From assembly GCA_022560025.1 (NCBI GenBank), contig JAFISE010000058.1, positions 120,375-184,374 on the forward strand: a DNA stretch of 64,000 nt, in the 5' to 3' direction. The notes under the pieces were generated by a model. It worked only from the letters and a program-made list of their open reading frames with translations, made no database searches and had not been told where the DNA came from. This DNA is from Stagonosporopsis chrysanthemi (Eukaryota; Ascomycota; Dothideomycetes; Pleosporales; Didymellaceae). Position 1 is the stretch's first letter. The number at the start of each line of letters is the position of its first letter. Below, piece by piece: positions 35,411 through 44,628 of this stretch. The position numbers and the translations under genes are program-made.

Positions 35411-36825
35411 ATGAAGACCGCCCAAGGTCCACCCCTAAGCGTGCCACCGCAGGCATCGATTGTGGTGCTTGACAGCATCGAATCCGGGCAATCTGCGATG
35501 ACGCCCCCAGTCTCTGTTGTGCAGACGCCGCCAAGAGCATCGCCTTCGACGGCGAACGATCAGCAGCGCGTCCCAGCTTCTCAGTAAGTTTCCATACTGC
35601 CGCACAAAGGCGTAGCTGACCAAGGCGGAAGGGTGTCTATGCAGCACATCATCACTATTGAGCACGGCAACAACCTCGAGAGCTGGCGTACTATCCACGA
35701 GGATGTTCTCTGTCGTCACAGCAGGCACATGCAACAATTTTCTGTCAAGGCAGAGCTGCTACGTGAGAAGTACAACAAGTGCAGAGAGATCTCAGATCAG
35801 CTTGGCTCAATTGCTAGTGTTGGCTTATCGGCGGAGCGATTTGAGGAGAGAAAGCTCGAGGTAAAGGTAATGTACCCCACTGGGTGCATTCCCATAGAGA
35901 GCAGTCATTTACTACATGTGCCTTTGTTCTTACTATCTTGCAGCTTTCGTCTTTGATGGCAAGCATCGAGAAGTACCCTATTCAAGAGTATCAGAAGGGA
36001 CTTGACAGGGTTCTCGGCGAATGTATGGACCAGCATTTTGTGAACAAGAACTGCCTCCCACTCGACGACCGTCCGAAGTCTCTCAAAAACTTTCAGGCTC
36101 TGAGCTTAAACAACAGACTCTCTTTCCTTAACGCCGAAGGAGCTCTAGGAACCGCTGAAACAGCATGGATGCAACTGCAAAAGATTATGAACATGGAAAA
36201 GCACAAGGCTCAGACCAACGTCCTGAAGGCTTGGGCACAGGGCCGACTTCTTGTTCGTGGTGCTACCGAGGACAGTGTCCAGTCTCTTGTTGAGTGGGCC
36301 TATCTTCCTACTCTTCCCGACATTAGCTCTGATCATCTGTACGATCTTTGGCGTCTCGCTACCCGCCTCAAGTTCGAAGCACTTGCTGAAGAGTGCATGG
36401 CTCGACTGTTCGACAACGCTCATTTCAGCATAAAGAACGCTCTTTCGAACGGTATTCCACTACGTTATCTGCTCGGGCTCTTTGATGAGCAGGACACGCC
36501 AAATTTGCCGGTTCCAACAGATGACATTGTTGCCACGGTGTTTCGCCACGTCCTCAAGGACGACAGCCCGCCTACAAAGCTGTCTGACCTGGTCGTAAAA
36601 ACCATAGCAAGGGGAGTAGATCAAGAGCTCTGGTCTCAACTCTCACCTATGGTCAACCATGACACCGCACGCAGGGTGATCGAAGCGATGATAGTGTACA
36701 GAGAAGGAAAGGCTGAGCAAGACATCGACGAGACCGGTAATGTCAAGCATGAAAGCCAGCACGGTGCCTGCAGCGTTGGACTGCAAGTCACTGGGGTATG
36801 TGAACAAGACACCGGCTCCAAGTGA
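35411..36825 (+). CDS. BTB/POZ-like protein of unknown function
   Basis: Three exons (35411-35583, 35632-35866, 35944-36825) give 429 residues. The first intron has a GTAAGT donor and a GGAAG acceptor chosen by phase; the second ends TTGCAG. The N-tail is Pro/Ser/Thr-rich. Residues about 70-190 look helical, with a possible coiled coil (AELLREKYNKCREISDQLG). From about 235 there is a pattern typical of the second half of a BTB fold, LVRGATEDSVQSLVEWAY followed by SSDHLYDLWRLATRLKFEAL and AEECMARL. After this come FRHVLKDDSPPTKLSDLVVK and a helical tail. The usual BTB N-terminal strand pair is not obvious, so the domain may be partial or diverged. Proteins of this style are common, fast-evolving families in dothideomycetes. 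No specific function can be given. Confidence 0.7.
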
Positions 36826-38860
36826 GACCCTGTGCACTAATTTCAAGGATGGGGAGAACCGTCGCCTGATCTTTACACATTCAAAGTGTGTTCAATTCGA
36901 AGCAACAGCGGTAATGGAATTCTTCATATACGCGGATTGATGCTCTTGATCTTCGATAGTTCGTCGAAGCAGTCACAACCTGGGTCTTCGTCTGGTAGCT
37001 ACCATTTATGATCCCATCTCGAAAGGGTCATGCTGCGCTTGCCTTCGAAGGGACTGAAGTTTTAGGCTCAAAATATTTATGCTTATCATTTATCGCCGTT
37101 GTCTGCATAACATAATTTATAGCTCACAGATATACACTCTCCCTGCTGACTATCTTCCAGCTACTGATGTTGTGCAAAAAGCGACGACATGATGCAACGG
37201 AAGTGGGCATCTTAGCTACATGCATGGTCTATGCTCTTGTACGTATTCTCCCCGAGCGAAGACCGAAGTCACCGAATACACGACAGCGTGACAAAGCTTC
37301 CTGTAGCAAAACAGCAAAGTCTCGACGCACACCTGGCGTTCGGCGATTTTGAATGGCCCTCAACATGTTGTACCGCTACTGACGAAAGCACTAGACACCT
37401 GCGAAGCTGCAGTGCATCCGTGACACAACTTCCTTCAGACCACGACTTGTCAGGAGAAGACTTGCTTGCGTTACGCAACTTACCGTTAGAAGGTTGCACA
37501 ACGTGAAAGATCTATGCGCCACAACAGCCTCGACCAGCAGACAGGGCGCGGCACACCGAAACGTCAGGACCAGTTCCGGAAGAGATGCAGCGGCCTGGTA
37601 ATTTGTCTTGTTTTGCGCCAGGGGCTATGTTGTTGTTGCCTCTAGACCTGTACTAGAGGCTGAAACTGGAGCGAATCCGCCATCCCTTGCGCGCGTCTGA
37701 GCCCGATGCAGAGTGCCCGACGACCTGGTTCGAGCTGCAAAGCGTGCAGTTTCTACACGAAAGCATCTGAGGGTGCGTCAAGCCTGGGCCGCTTACACCA
37801 CCGGCGTGAGCTGACCACAATAGACTGATCGTGGCTCAGCCCCGTTGTAGTTGCCTATTCTCGCCAGGATGTGGGCAACATTGATGGTGAATTTTGACTT
37901 ACAACTACGGTTGCTATACGTCAAAATTCCAGCGTCATTACGTCCCTCTTCTCAACACACGTTGGAACTATACTCCATCAGGGAAGATATGGAGAGCACA
38001 ATAAGCTTGCAAGCCCCGACTTGTAACAATGGCTGGCCTTGCAGCACGGTCGGGAATACAAACACAGAACTCCTGCATCTGCGCGGACCCGCCGCGCCCC
38101 GCGTCCAAACACGCAGGGTGTGCAACAACCACCAGAGTCCAAGCGCTTCCACTGCCGTAAGATGTTGCCTCCTCGTACTGCCGTTGTCGAACAGTCTTGC
38201 TCTGCAGGAAGAAGGGATGACGCCAATGACAGCATCGGTTCAGGCTGCCAAGCTCCCTGGAATGAACCTACTGCACCACGTTGAGCTGTCGAAGGTCGTC
38301 GCTATCCTGAGCATGGCAGACCTGCATGTTTGCGTGTCTCTGACGCTGCTATCCGATGCCTCCCGTCCACGAGGCCTTACACAAGTAGAGCCTCAAAAAC
38401 CCGGTTGTCGATCTCAGCCGGCGGCAGTGGATACTGGCGCAACCGGCCTGGAAAACCTGAACCATGGGCGCTTGCGCCGAGTTTGCCATGCCGCACGGGA
38501 TTGATAGCTGCACTAGCATATGCAGGCCTTCCTGTTGTGTCTTCCTGAAGCTCATTCCACGTGTGAAAGTCAGACACCTGCACCTCGATACGGCATGCCG
38601 ATGAACCGACACACTCTGGCGCTGAAGCAGGAATCATCTTATCCACTCGTTCCTGTGCACCCTTTCATTTCGTCACGCACGCTCCTTGCTGTTGTCTCCG
38701 ATTCGGAGTTTGTGTTAACGTCCAACGAACCTGTGCAAGCCGGCTTGTTCGTTCACTCTCCCAGATAATGACTGTGGTTGCTGCAATATAAACTAATCGC
38801 CTACCCAACAACTCGCACAACTCACCTGACAGCCAGCACAAATCCCAATCACATTCCACA
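36826..38860. other. 2-kb intergenic region, no gene recognised
   Basis: The longest frame (37851-38504, +, 217 codons) has no domain, biased Ser/Thr/Arg content and heavy overlap with frames on both strands. AATATAAA at 38785-38792 is a plausible TATA element for the gene starting at 38861. Confidence 0.55.
38785..38792 (+). promoter_or_regulatory. TATA-like element of the TmpA-like gene
   Basis: AATATAAA, about 70 bp before ATG 38861. Spacing fits a core promoter; support is positional only. Confidence 0.4.
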
Positions 38861-40549
38861 ATGTCATACAGCCCTAGACAGCGAGGAGTCACAAGCCATG
38901 CTGCAATCCCCTGTCAGTACGAATATTGGTGGAGAGAACGGCAATCACGAAGCGACGAACAACGTGGCAGATCACCTGGCAGATCGGTTACTGTCCCTCT
39001 GAACCGGCCAACAGCGAAAGTTGATCCTGAAGAGTCTCGCCTAATCGACCCCCCTCGGCGAATATTCGATCTTGAGAAAAGCATACAGCACGACCACTTC
39101 GAATCGATCTCCCTGTCTTCTGAATCTACCTCATTGGAGAAGACTTCGACAGCGACTCATCGTGACCTCACACCTGGACGCTACACGCGAACCATTCGAC
39201 GTCTTCGGTATGGTGCCTTTGCTGTTTACCAACGCCTTTTCACATTCGTGTTCATCATCAACCTGGCTGTGATACTTGGCCTGCTACATTACCATTCATG
39301 GAATAGGTCCAGCGTTTTCACAATCGACAATATTGCAGCGTTTGCGTCATCCAATTTCCTGCTTGCAACACTCTTCCGCCAAGATTGGCTTATCAACCTC
39401 CTCTTTCGAACAGCCTGGCTTGTGCCTTGGTCGACACCGCTCTGGGCACGGCGATCGATAAGCAGGGTATACTGCTATGGCGGAATCCACTCGGGAGCCG
39501 CATCCATGGGTAGCATGTGGTGGCTTGCCTTCACGTGTGTTCTGGGCTGGGAAGGCGTTACAAGAGGGGCTTATACGCCTACAATCCTCATCTTGACGTT
39601 GCTGATCTTGACACTCTTGATAATCATCCTTGCTTTATCGCTACCGAAGTTGCGGACTCGACATCATGACACTTGGGAGCTTACACACCGCTTCTTGGGC
39701 TGGCTGTCTATCGCGATGTTCTGGACTCAGATGCTATTGCTCACACACTACACCAGCATATCATCCCGACCCCACCAAGGCTTCGGCCAACTACTTGCCA
39801 GGACCCCGACTTTCTACAATCTCACCTTCATCACCCTTCTGTTGATGTACCCCTGGCTCCTCCTCCGTCGCTGGACCTTCACAGCAACCCCTCTCTCGAG
39901 TCACGCTCTGCTGCTCGGCTTCCCAAACAAGATACACAAGTACTCCTGCCTCGTTCTTTCCTCCTCCCCACTCCACGAATGGCACCCTTTCGCCACATTT
40001 CCCAACACATCCCACCAAGAAACCAGCAACAGCCTCGTCGTCAGCGCCGCAGGAGATTGGACCAAGGATCTGATTGCCACTGCGCGCTGGAAAACAAAAG
40101 AACAGCAACTCCACGGCACGCCCACATCTACCGGCGTGCAAATGCAGTTTTGGGTGAAAAGCCATCCCCGCGCCGGCGTCCTGAGTCTCAGCTGCCTCTA
40201 CGCGCGCGTCGTCATCCTTACGACAGGGAGCGGCATCGGGCCCTCGCTGTCTTCGCTGCTAGACCGCCCACAGCACCAGGTCGCCCGCCTGGTCTGGAGC
40301 ACCCGCTCGCCGCGCGCGACGTACGGTGCGGATATGCTCGCGCTTGTTAAAAAGGCGGATCCGGATGCGCTGATTCTGGATACGGATGAGATGGGCCGGC
40401 CGGATTTGCTGCAGGTTGCGTATCGGATGTATGTGGAGACGGCTGCGGAAGCTGTGTTTGTGCTGTCTAACGAGAGGGTGACGAGGATGGTGGTGGGTGG
40501 GCTGGAGCAGCGGGGGATACCTGCGTATGGGCCGATTTGGGACTCGTAG
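38861..40549 (+). CDS. tmpA: TmpA-like / ferric-reductase-like integral membrane protein
   Basis: A single open frame of 562 residues. A polar N-tail of about 110 residues precedes several membrane spans (RLFTFVFIINLAVILGLLHY, LILTLLILTLLIIILALSL, FLGWLSIAMFWTQMLLL). Typical TmpA-like features follow: CYGGIHSGAASMGSMWWLAF, the His-bearing WELTHRFLGW, and a C-terminal flavin/nucleotide-binding-like half with VILTTGSGIGPSLSSLL and a final EQRGIPAYGPIWDS. Aspergillus nidulans TmpA is a membrane flavoprotein that acts in a conidiation signal; some relatives are joined to adenylating enzymes in secondary metabolism. Fewer conserved His are visible than in true ferric reductases, so electron transfer to iron is doubtful. 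The N-terminal 40 residues are uncertain: a different frame starting at 38899 also looks protein-like, so a missed 5' splice is possible. Confidence 0.75.
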   Translation: MSYSPRQRGVTSHAAIPCQYEYWWRERQSRSDEQRGRSPGRSVTVPLNRPTAKVDPEESRLIDPPRRIFDLEKSIQHDHFESISLSSESTSLEKTSTATHRDLTPGRYTRTIRRLRYGAFAVYQRLFTFVFIINLAVILGLLHYHSWNRSSVFTIDNIAAFASSNFLLATLFRQDWLINLLFRTAWLVPWSTPLWARRSISRVYCYGGIHSGAASMGSMWWLAFTCVLGWEGVTRGAYTPTILILTLLILTLLIIILALSLPKLRTRHHDTWELTHRFLGWLSIAMFWTQMLLLTHYTSISSRPHQGFGQLLARTPTFYNLTFITLLLMYPWLLLRRWTFTATPLSSHALLLGFPNKIHKYSCLVLSSSPLHEWHPFATFPNTSHQETSNSLVVSAAGDWTKDLIATARWKTKEQQLHGTPTSTGVQMQFWVKSHPRAGVLSLSCLYARVVILTTGSGIGPSLSSLLDRPQHQVARLVWSTRSPRATYGADMLALVKKADPDALILDTDEMGRPDLLQVAYRMYVETAAEAVFVLSNERVTRMVVGGLEQRGIPAYGPIWDS

Positions 40550-40971
40550 CATGGGGTAGGGATATAGGAGTGTCTGATTGTGGATGTCTACTTGATTGTC
40601 TGGAGTTGACTTCTTTGATACCCAGCGTTACACTTTGCACGGACAGATGATACCCAGCTGCGCGTACAAGCACATAGTAGTACTAATCAGATGCATCGTT
40701 TTCGTTTTACTGTACATTTTTATAATCTCGTCATGATTGCGCCAGCGGATATGTTACAGTAAGGGCCCATGGTTTGACAGAGACGTGTGACGCGCGCAGT
40801 GCGCAGTGCACAGTGCGCAGCGACAGAGTTTTGGTAATAAAACAAATTCCAACTCAACGTGCAGCGAGTGGACGGCAGAAGATGAGGGAGAGAAACCAGT
40901 ACGCCAGCGCTAAATGTTGCCAAACGAAAAATTCAAAGTCACACAACGTGATCCTACACATCATTCGCCCT
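40550..40971. other. convergent 3' flanks
   Basis: This AT-richer spacer contains the 3' ends of the TmpA-like gene (+) and UPS1 (-), plus a GTGCGCAGTGCACAGTGCGC-like short repeat near 40797. I see no gene. Confidence 0.55.
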
Positions 40972-41820
40972 TTAATGATCGTCATCATTTGGCGATTTGG
41001 CAAGTGGAGCGAGCAATGAGCGTCCGGCGAGGATGGCCTCGCGGTCTCGACGCATGCCCTCCAAGACACCAACGAGGCCGCCCTCGCGCATGCGCTCAAG
41101 CACGACCTTCATGCCCTCTTTAGCATTCGGCTGGCTGCGCTGGGCGCGTGTCAAGCCAATCTTCTCGATTTGACGCTGTAGCGCCGCGGTGCCCCAGCTG
41201 CGCAGGAAGCCCATCTTGGGAGGCTCTTCGTCGGAGGCACTAGAGGCGGCCTCGTTGGCAGCTTCGCGCTTCCTCTTCCACGTCTCGCCAATGTGCGAGT
41301 GCAGTGTGACTGAAGATGTGACATCGGTGGTCTCGCCGTTATCCTCGACCTTGACGCCTTTGCCGTCTTTGGAGAAGGAGAGGAAGCCGTGTCGGCGTGC
41401 AGCGCCTTCCATGCCTTTGAACACCTGCACTTCGTCGGGAATGTCGGGGCGCTTGAAGTATTGACGCTCAACGACAGAAAGGACACCAGTCCACTCGAGG
41501 TTGCGCGACTCGGTGTCCATCCATCCCTCTTTCACGTCGACAACGCTCTTCTCGAGGATGTACGTCTGGGATTCGCCCGTGGCCGAGGCGCCGAGCAGCG
41601 ACTTGGGCAGCAGGCGCAGAACGGCGGCAGGCAGCTTGGAGCGCTTGAGGTGCAGACGGATGGTGGTCAGTCGCTGGGTGGCCGGGTCGAAGGAGCGGGC
41701 GATGGTGTCGGTGGACAGGACGTGGGTGGCATAGGGATTGGGGTAGCGCAGGAAGTAGGCCAGGGTCACGGCGGGGAAGGAGTAGGGGTACGTCTCGTGC
41801 GACGAGTAGAACTTGACCAT
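40972..41820 (-). CDS. UPS1: PRELI/MSF1 domain protein Ups1-like (phosphatidic acid transfer)
   Basis: An intronless frame of 282 residues. The PRELI domain fills residues 1-175: MVKFYSSHETYPYSFPAVTL, LRYPNPYATHVLSTDTIARS, a basic RLTTIRLHLKRSKLP and the strand ESRNLEWTGVLSVVERQYF. The NPY-x-HVLSTDT version is that of Ups1 rather than Ups2. Ups1 works with Mdm35 in the mitochondrial intermembrane space and carries phosphatidic acid to the inner membrane for cardiolipin synthesis. The C-terminal about 100 residues are an extension beyond the yeast protein (yeast Ups1 is about 175 residues), with charged helices (ASDEEPPKMGFLRSW, KEGMKVVLERMREGG). There is no cleavable presequence, as expected. 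It is divergent from the tryptophanyl-tRNA synthetase gene. Confidence 0.9.
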   Translation of the reverse strand: MVKFYSSHETYPYSFPAVTLAYFLRYPNPYATHVLSTDTIARSFDPATQRLTTIRLHLKRSKLPAAVLRLLPKSLLGASATGESQTYILEKSVVDVKEGWMDTESRNLEWTGVLSVVERQYFKRPDIPDEVQVFKGMEGAARRHGFLSFSKDGKGVKVEDNGETTDVTSSVTLHSHIGETWKRKREAANEAASSASDEEPPKMGFLRSWGTAALQRQIEKIGLTRAQRSQPNAKEGMKVVLERMREGGLVGVLEGMRRDREAILAGRSLLAPLAKSPNDDDH

Positions 41821-41931
41821 GGCGGCGGTCGATAAGTGATGTGCGGTTCACGGGCGGATCGCGTGCGAGAATGGTCGTGTGTCGCGTGGTCGTAATGTGG
41901 TGCAGAGGTGCACGGGCCGTTTCGTTGTCGA

Positions 41932-41966
41932 GGGCGATGGGCGATGGGCGATGGGCAATGGGCGAG
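41932..41966. repeat. GGGCGAT tandem repeat, 5 units
   Basis: Three perfect GGGCGAT units are followed by GGGCAAT and GGGCGAG. It lies about 110 bp upstream of the UPS1 start, in the shared promoter region. Confidence 0.85.
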
Positions 41967-42359
41967 GAGAGGCAGGCGGGCGCGCGGTGGTGCTACTGTT
42001 GCGGTGTATGCTGCATGGTCGGGCGGTCGCCAATTGCCCGGTAACAATGGACAGGCGCGCGCTGCAGTGGGTGCGGGGGAGGTGGAATGCAAGTGGTGTG
42101 ACGTTTGCGCGCAGACGGGAGCTCTGCTGACGCCGACAGAAGCTGCGGCGGCGCCACCGGCCTGCGCCACACGGTCCTCGAGCTGTGGCACGGCTGCCCC
42201 GCGTACGGTGGGAAATTGCTCGCCGGCGGTTGGTGGGGCGCTCTCTGCGCATTCACCCATCCATATTGACTGACTCAACGCGCCAGTCACTGGACCAGCC
42301 CTCAGCACTGCTGCTGCGCACAAAGCCTCCCAGCTCGCCCACGCTCGCCCACGATTGCC

Positions 42360-42395
42360 CTCGAAGCAGCGCCCGCCCTCGAAGCAGCGCCCGCC
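42360..42395 (+). repeat. 18-bp perfect direct repeat abutting a start codon
   Basis: CTCGAAGCAGCGCCCGCC occurs twice without a gap, and the second copy ends exactly before ATG 42396. The leader sequence, including the Kozak context GCCCGCC, is thus duplicated. Confidence 0.9.
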
Positions 42396-43871
42396 ATGAC
42401 AGAGCCCGAGCCGCCCTCCGTGGCCGCCCTCAGCATCGCCGCGACCGCCGCCGAGCCCGTCTCCAAAGCCACCGCCCAGGAAATCAACCCCTGGGACGTC
42501 CAGGCCGCGACCGACGCCGACGGCAATGTCCAGGAGTTCGACTACGCCGCCATCTCTGCGCAGTGGGCGACCAAGCTCATCGACGATGCCCTGCTGGAAC
42601 GCTTCGAGCGCGTCACGGGCCACAAGCCGCACCGCTGGTTACGGCGCCGTCTGTTCTTCTCCCACCGCGATCTCGAGCTGATCCTGGACAAATATGAAAA
42701 GGGCGACGACTTCCTGCTGTACACCGGACGCGGGCCCAGCAGTGATGCCATGCACATTGGCCACACCATCCCCTTCGAGTTCACAAAGTGGCTGCAGGAC
42801 GTCTTTGACGTGCCGCTAGTCATCATGTTGACAGACGACGAGAAGTTCCTGTTCAAGGAGAAGCTGAAGCAGCCCGAAGTCTACGAATTTGCCCGACAGA
42901 ACGCCAAGGACATCATCTCCATCGGCTTCGACCCCAAGAAGACCTTCATGTACATCGACTCCGAGTTCTTCACCTCTGGCTTTAACAGGCACTTCAACCT
43001 CAACGCCACCGAGTTTGAGAAGCTCATCACCAACAACCAGGTGCGCGGCGCATTTGGCTTCCATGGCTCCACCAACATTGGTAGCAATGCCTTCGCTGCA
43101 AAGCAATGTGTAGCAGCCTTCGCGTCTTCGTACCCCTTCATCTGGGGACACGACTACAAGACATACCACCGATCCAAGCAGCTCGCTGCCATACCCTGCC
43201 TGATTCCCTGCGCTATTGACCAGGACCCCTACTTCCGCCTGGTCCGCGAAAACTGCAACAGAATGGACCAGCCATCACCAAAGCCTGCCTTGATCCACTC
43301 AAAGTTTCTCACTGCACTGCAAGGCGCAGGGGGCAAGATGAGTGCCTCGAACCCAAACTCGGCCATTTTCATGAGCGACTCCCCCAAGGAGATCAAAAAG
43401 AAGATCAACTCTCATGCCTTCAGTGGAGGACAGGAGACGCTGGAGCTGCACCGCGAAAAAGGTGGTAACCCAGACATTGATGTCCCCTACCAGTACCTAG
43501 CATACTTTGAAGATGATGACGAGAAGCTGTTGAGACTCGCGGATGAGTACCGCAAGGGCGAGCTCCTGACCGGAGAGATGAAGAAGGAGTGCATCGATAT
43601 GATGACAACCTACGTCAAGGGATTCCAGGAAGCAAGAGCAAACGTCACAGATGAGATACTTGACGAGTTCCTGCGCCCGAGGCAACTTGAGTGGCGGGGT
43701 AATCCTCGAGTGGAAAAGGCAAAGGTGGAGGAGAAGAAGGAGGCTCAAGCTGCGACAGGGAATGCGGATGGCGAGCCGTTGACAAAGAACCAGCAAAAGA
43801 AGCTTGCGAAACTTGCAGAGCAAGAGCGCAAGAAGGCCGAAAAGGCAGCGGCTGCCGCGGGGAAGAACTAG
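42396..43871 (+). CDS. WRS1: cytosolic tryptophanyl-tRNA synthetase
   Basis: An intronless frame of 491 residues. It is a class I synthetase of the eukaryotic TrpRS type: EINPWDV near residue 30, KLIDDALLERFERVTG, then LYTGRGPSSDAMHIGHTIPF carrying the HIGH motif. IMLTDDEKFLFK and FGFHGSTNIGSNAFAA follow, then IPCAIDQDPYFRLVRE and KMSKS-type GGKMSASNPNSAIFMSD. The C-terminus is a Lys/Glu/Ala-rich tail (NQQKKLAKLAEQERKKAEKA) common in fungal cytosolic synthetases. No mitochondrial presequence is visible. It charges tRNA-Trp in the cytosol. The ATG directly follows a duplicated 18-bp leader segment. Confidence 0.97.
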   Translation: MTEPEPPSVAALSIAATAAEPVSKATAQEINPWDVQAATDADGNVQEFDYAAISAQWATKLIDDALLERFERVTGHKPHRWLRRRLFFSHRDLELILDKYEKGDDFLLYTGRGPSSDAMHIGHTIPFEFTKWLQDVFDVPLVIMLTDDEKFLFKEKLKQPEVYEFARQNAKDIISIGFDPKKTFMYIDSEFFTSGFNRHFNLNATEFEKLITNNQVRGAFGFHGSTNIGSNAFAAKQCVAAFASSYPFIWGHDYKTYHRSKQLAAIPCLIPCAIDQDPYFRLVRENCNRMDQPSPKPALIHSKFLTALQGAGGKMSASNPNSAIFMSDSPKEIKKKINSHAFSGGQETLELHREKGGNPDIDVPYQYLAYFEDDDEKLLRLADEYRKGELLTGEMKKECIDMMTTYVKGFQEARANVTDEILDEFLRPRQLEWRGNPRVEKAKVEEKKEAQAATGNADGEPLTKNQQKKLAKLAEQERKKAEKAAAAAGKN

Positions 43872-44628
43872 ACCAACGACGAATACGAAACCAACATTCA
43901 TCTAGCTCTGCATGGGCTGTCAATGAAGCGGACAGTGATCAAGTGCTCGCTTGGTCACGAACTCATATAGCTTAGCCAAGCAGGGTAAGCGTAACGGACT
44001 GCGTGATACTCCCAATACCGGACCCCCATGACGTGTTTCTTAGGCGTGCAATCAAACAATAGATCTGTTAGGTCATTCCACAAGTTCTGGGGGTCGCACT
44101 GCGGAGAACCGAGTGAGTTTGGTACCTGTAGCTTAGCCGACCGTTGACTCTTTCCCGCCCGGCCGAAATGCACCAACAAGAAGCTTGACCATACATCGAG
44201 ACACGACCTCTGATCTGGCCAGACCTTGAATGACCACTCCCACTCCAATGTCACGCGGTACTCTATCCATTGTTACTATGTCGCCAAGCTGCAATTTGAC
44301 CTCTTCTGGCGAGCGACCTTTGCGAATGGCAGTCGTCGCTGGTCATTCATTCGATGACCAAACACGAACAACCACTATCGATACTTCCCTCCCGCTGACC
44401 TCTTTAGCTTCGCATGAGTCCACTACACGACCAATGTAAAGTCCTCAAAATGTTTGTGAGCCCAACTCCGTTCTGCACTTCCAGCTCTCTTCACCAACGA
44501 AACACCGACGCATTTCACATGCCATCAAACAATTGAATTGCCTTCAATCAGGAATTCCGTGCTTTTAGCAGTCCCACAAAGCCCATACTGGATGCGCTTC
44601 GACTACATCATCTGAGGATCGATCAACG
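43872..44628. other. intergenic, no gene recognised
   Basis: This lies between two genes on the same strand. Frames at 43955-44254 (-) and 44230-44439 (+) have no recognisable domain. The right part should contain the sugar permease promoter. Confidence 0.55.

Larger units (their letters stand above)
41821..42395. other. divergent promoter region with short repeats
   Basis: This 575-bp spacer separates UPS1 (-) and the tryptophanyl-tRNA synthetase gene (+). It contains a 7-bp tandem repeat (41932-41966) and an 18-bp direct repeat that ends at the synthetase start codon (42360-42395). Overlapping frames on both strands are GC-rich noise. Confidence 0.65.

Noticed and set aside
35275..35472. 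Upstream ATG and 65-codon frame before the BTB-like gene
   Set aside because: It precedes the TATA box at 35324 and its frame does not join the downstream exons.
37851..38504. 217-codon frame in the 2-kb gap
   Set aside because: No domain, no splice logic, frames on both strands overlap it, and codon content does not look coding.
39673..40350. 225-codon plus frame inside the TmpA-like gene
   Set aside because: Shadow frame of a membrane-protein gene; Pro/Arg/His-rich with no domain.
41766..42632. 288-codon minus frame across the UPS1/TrpRS promoter
   Set aside because: It overlaps two certain genes and is compositionally biased (Arg/Ala/Pro); no domain.
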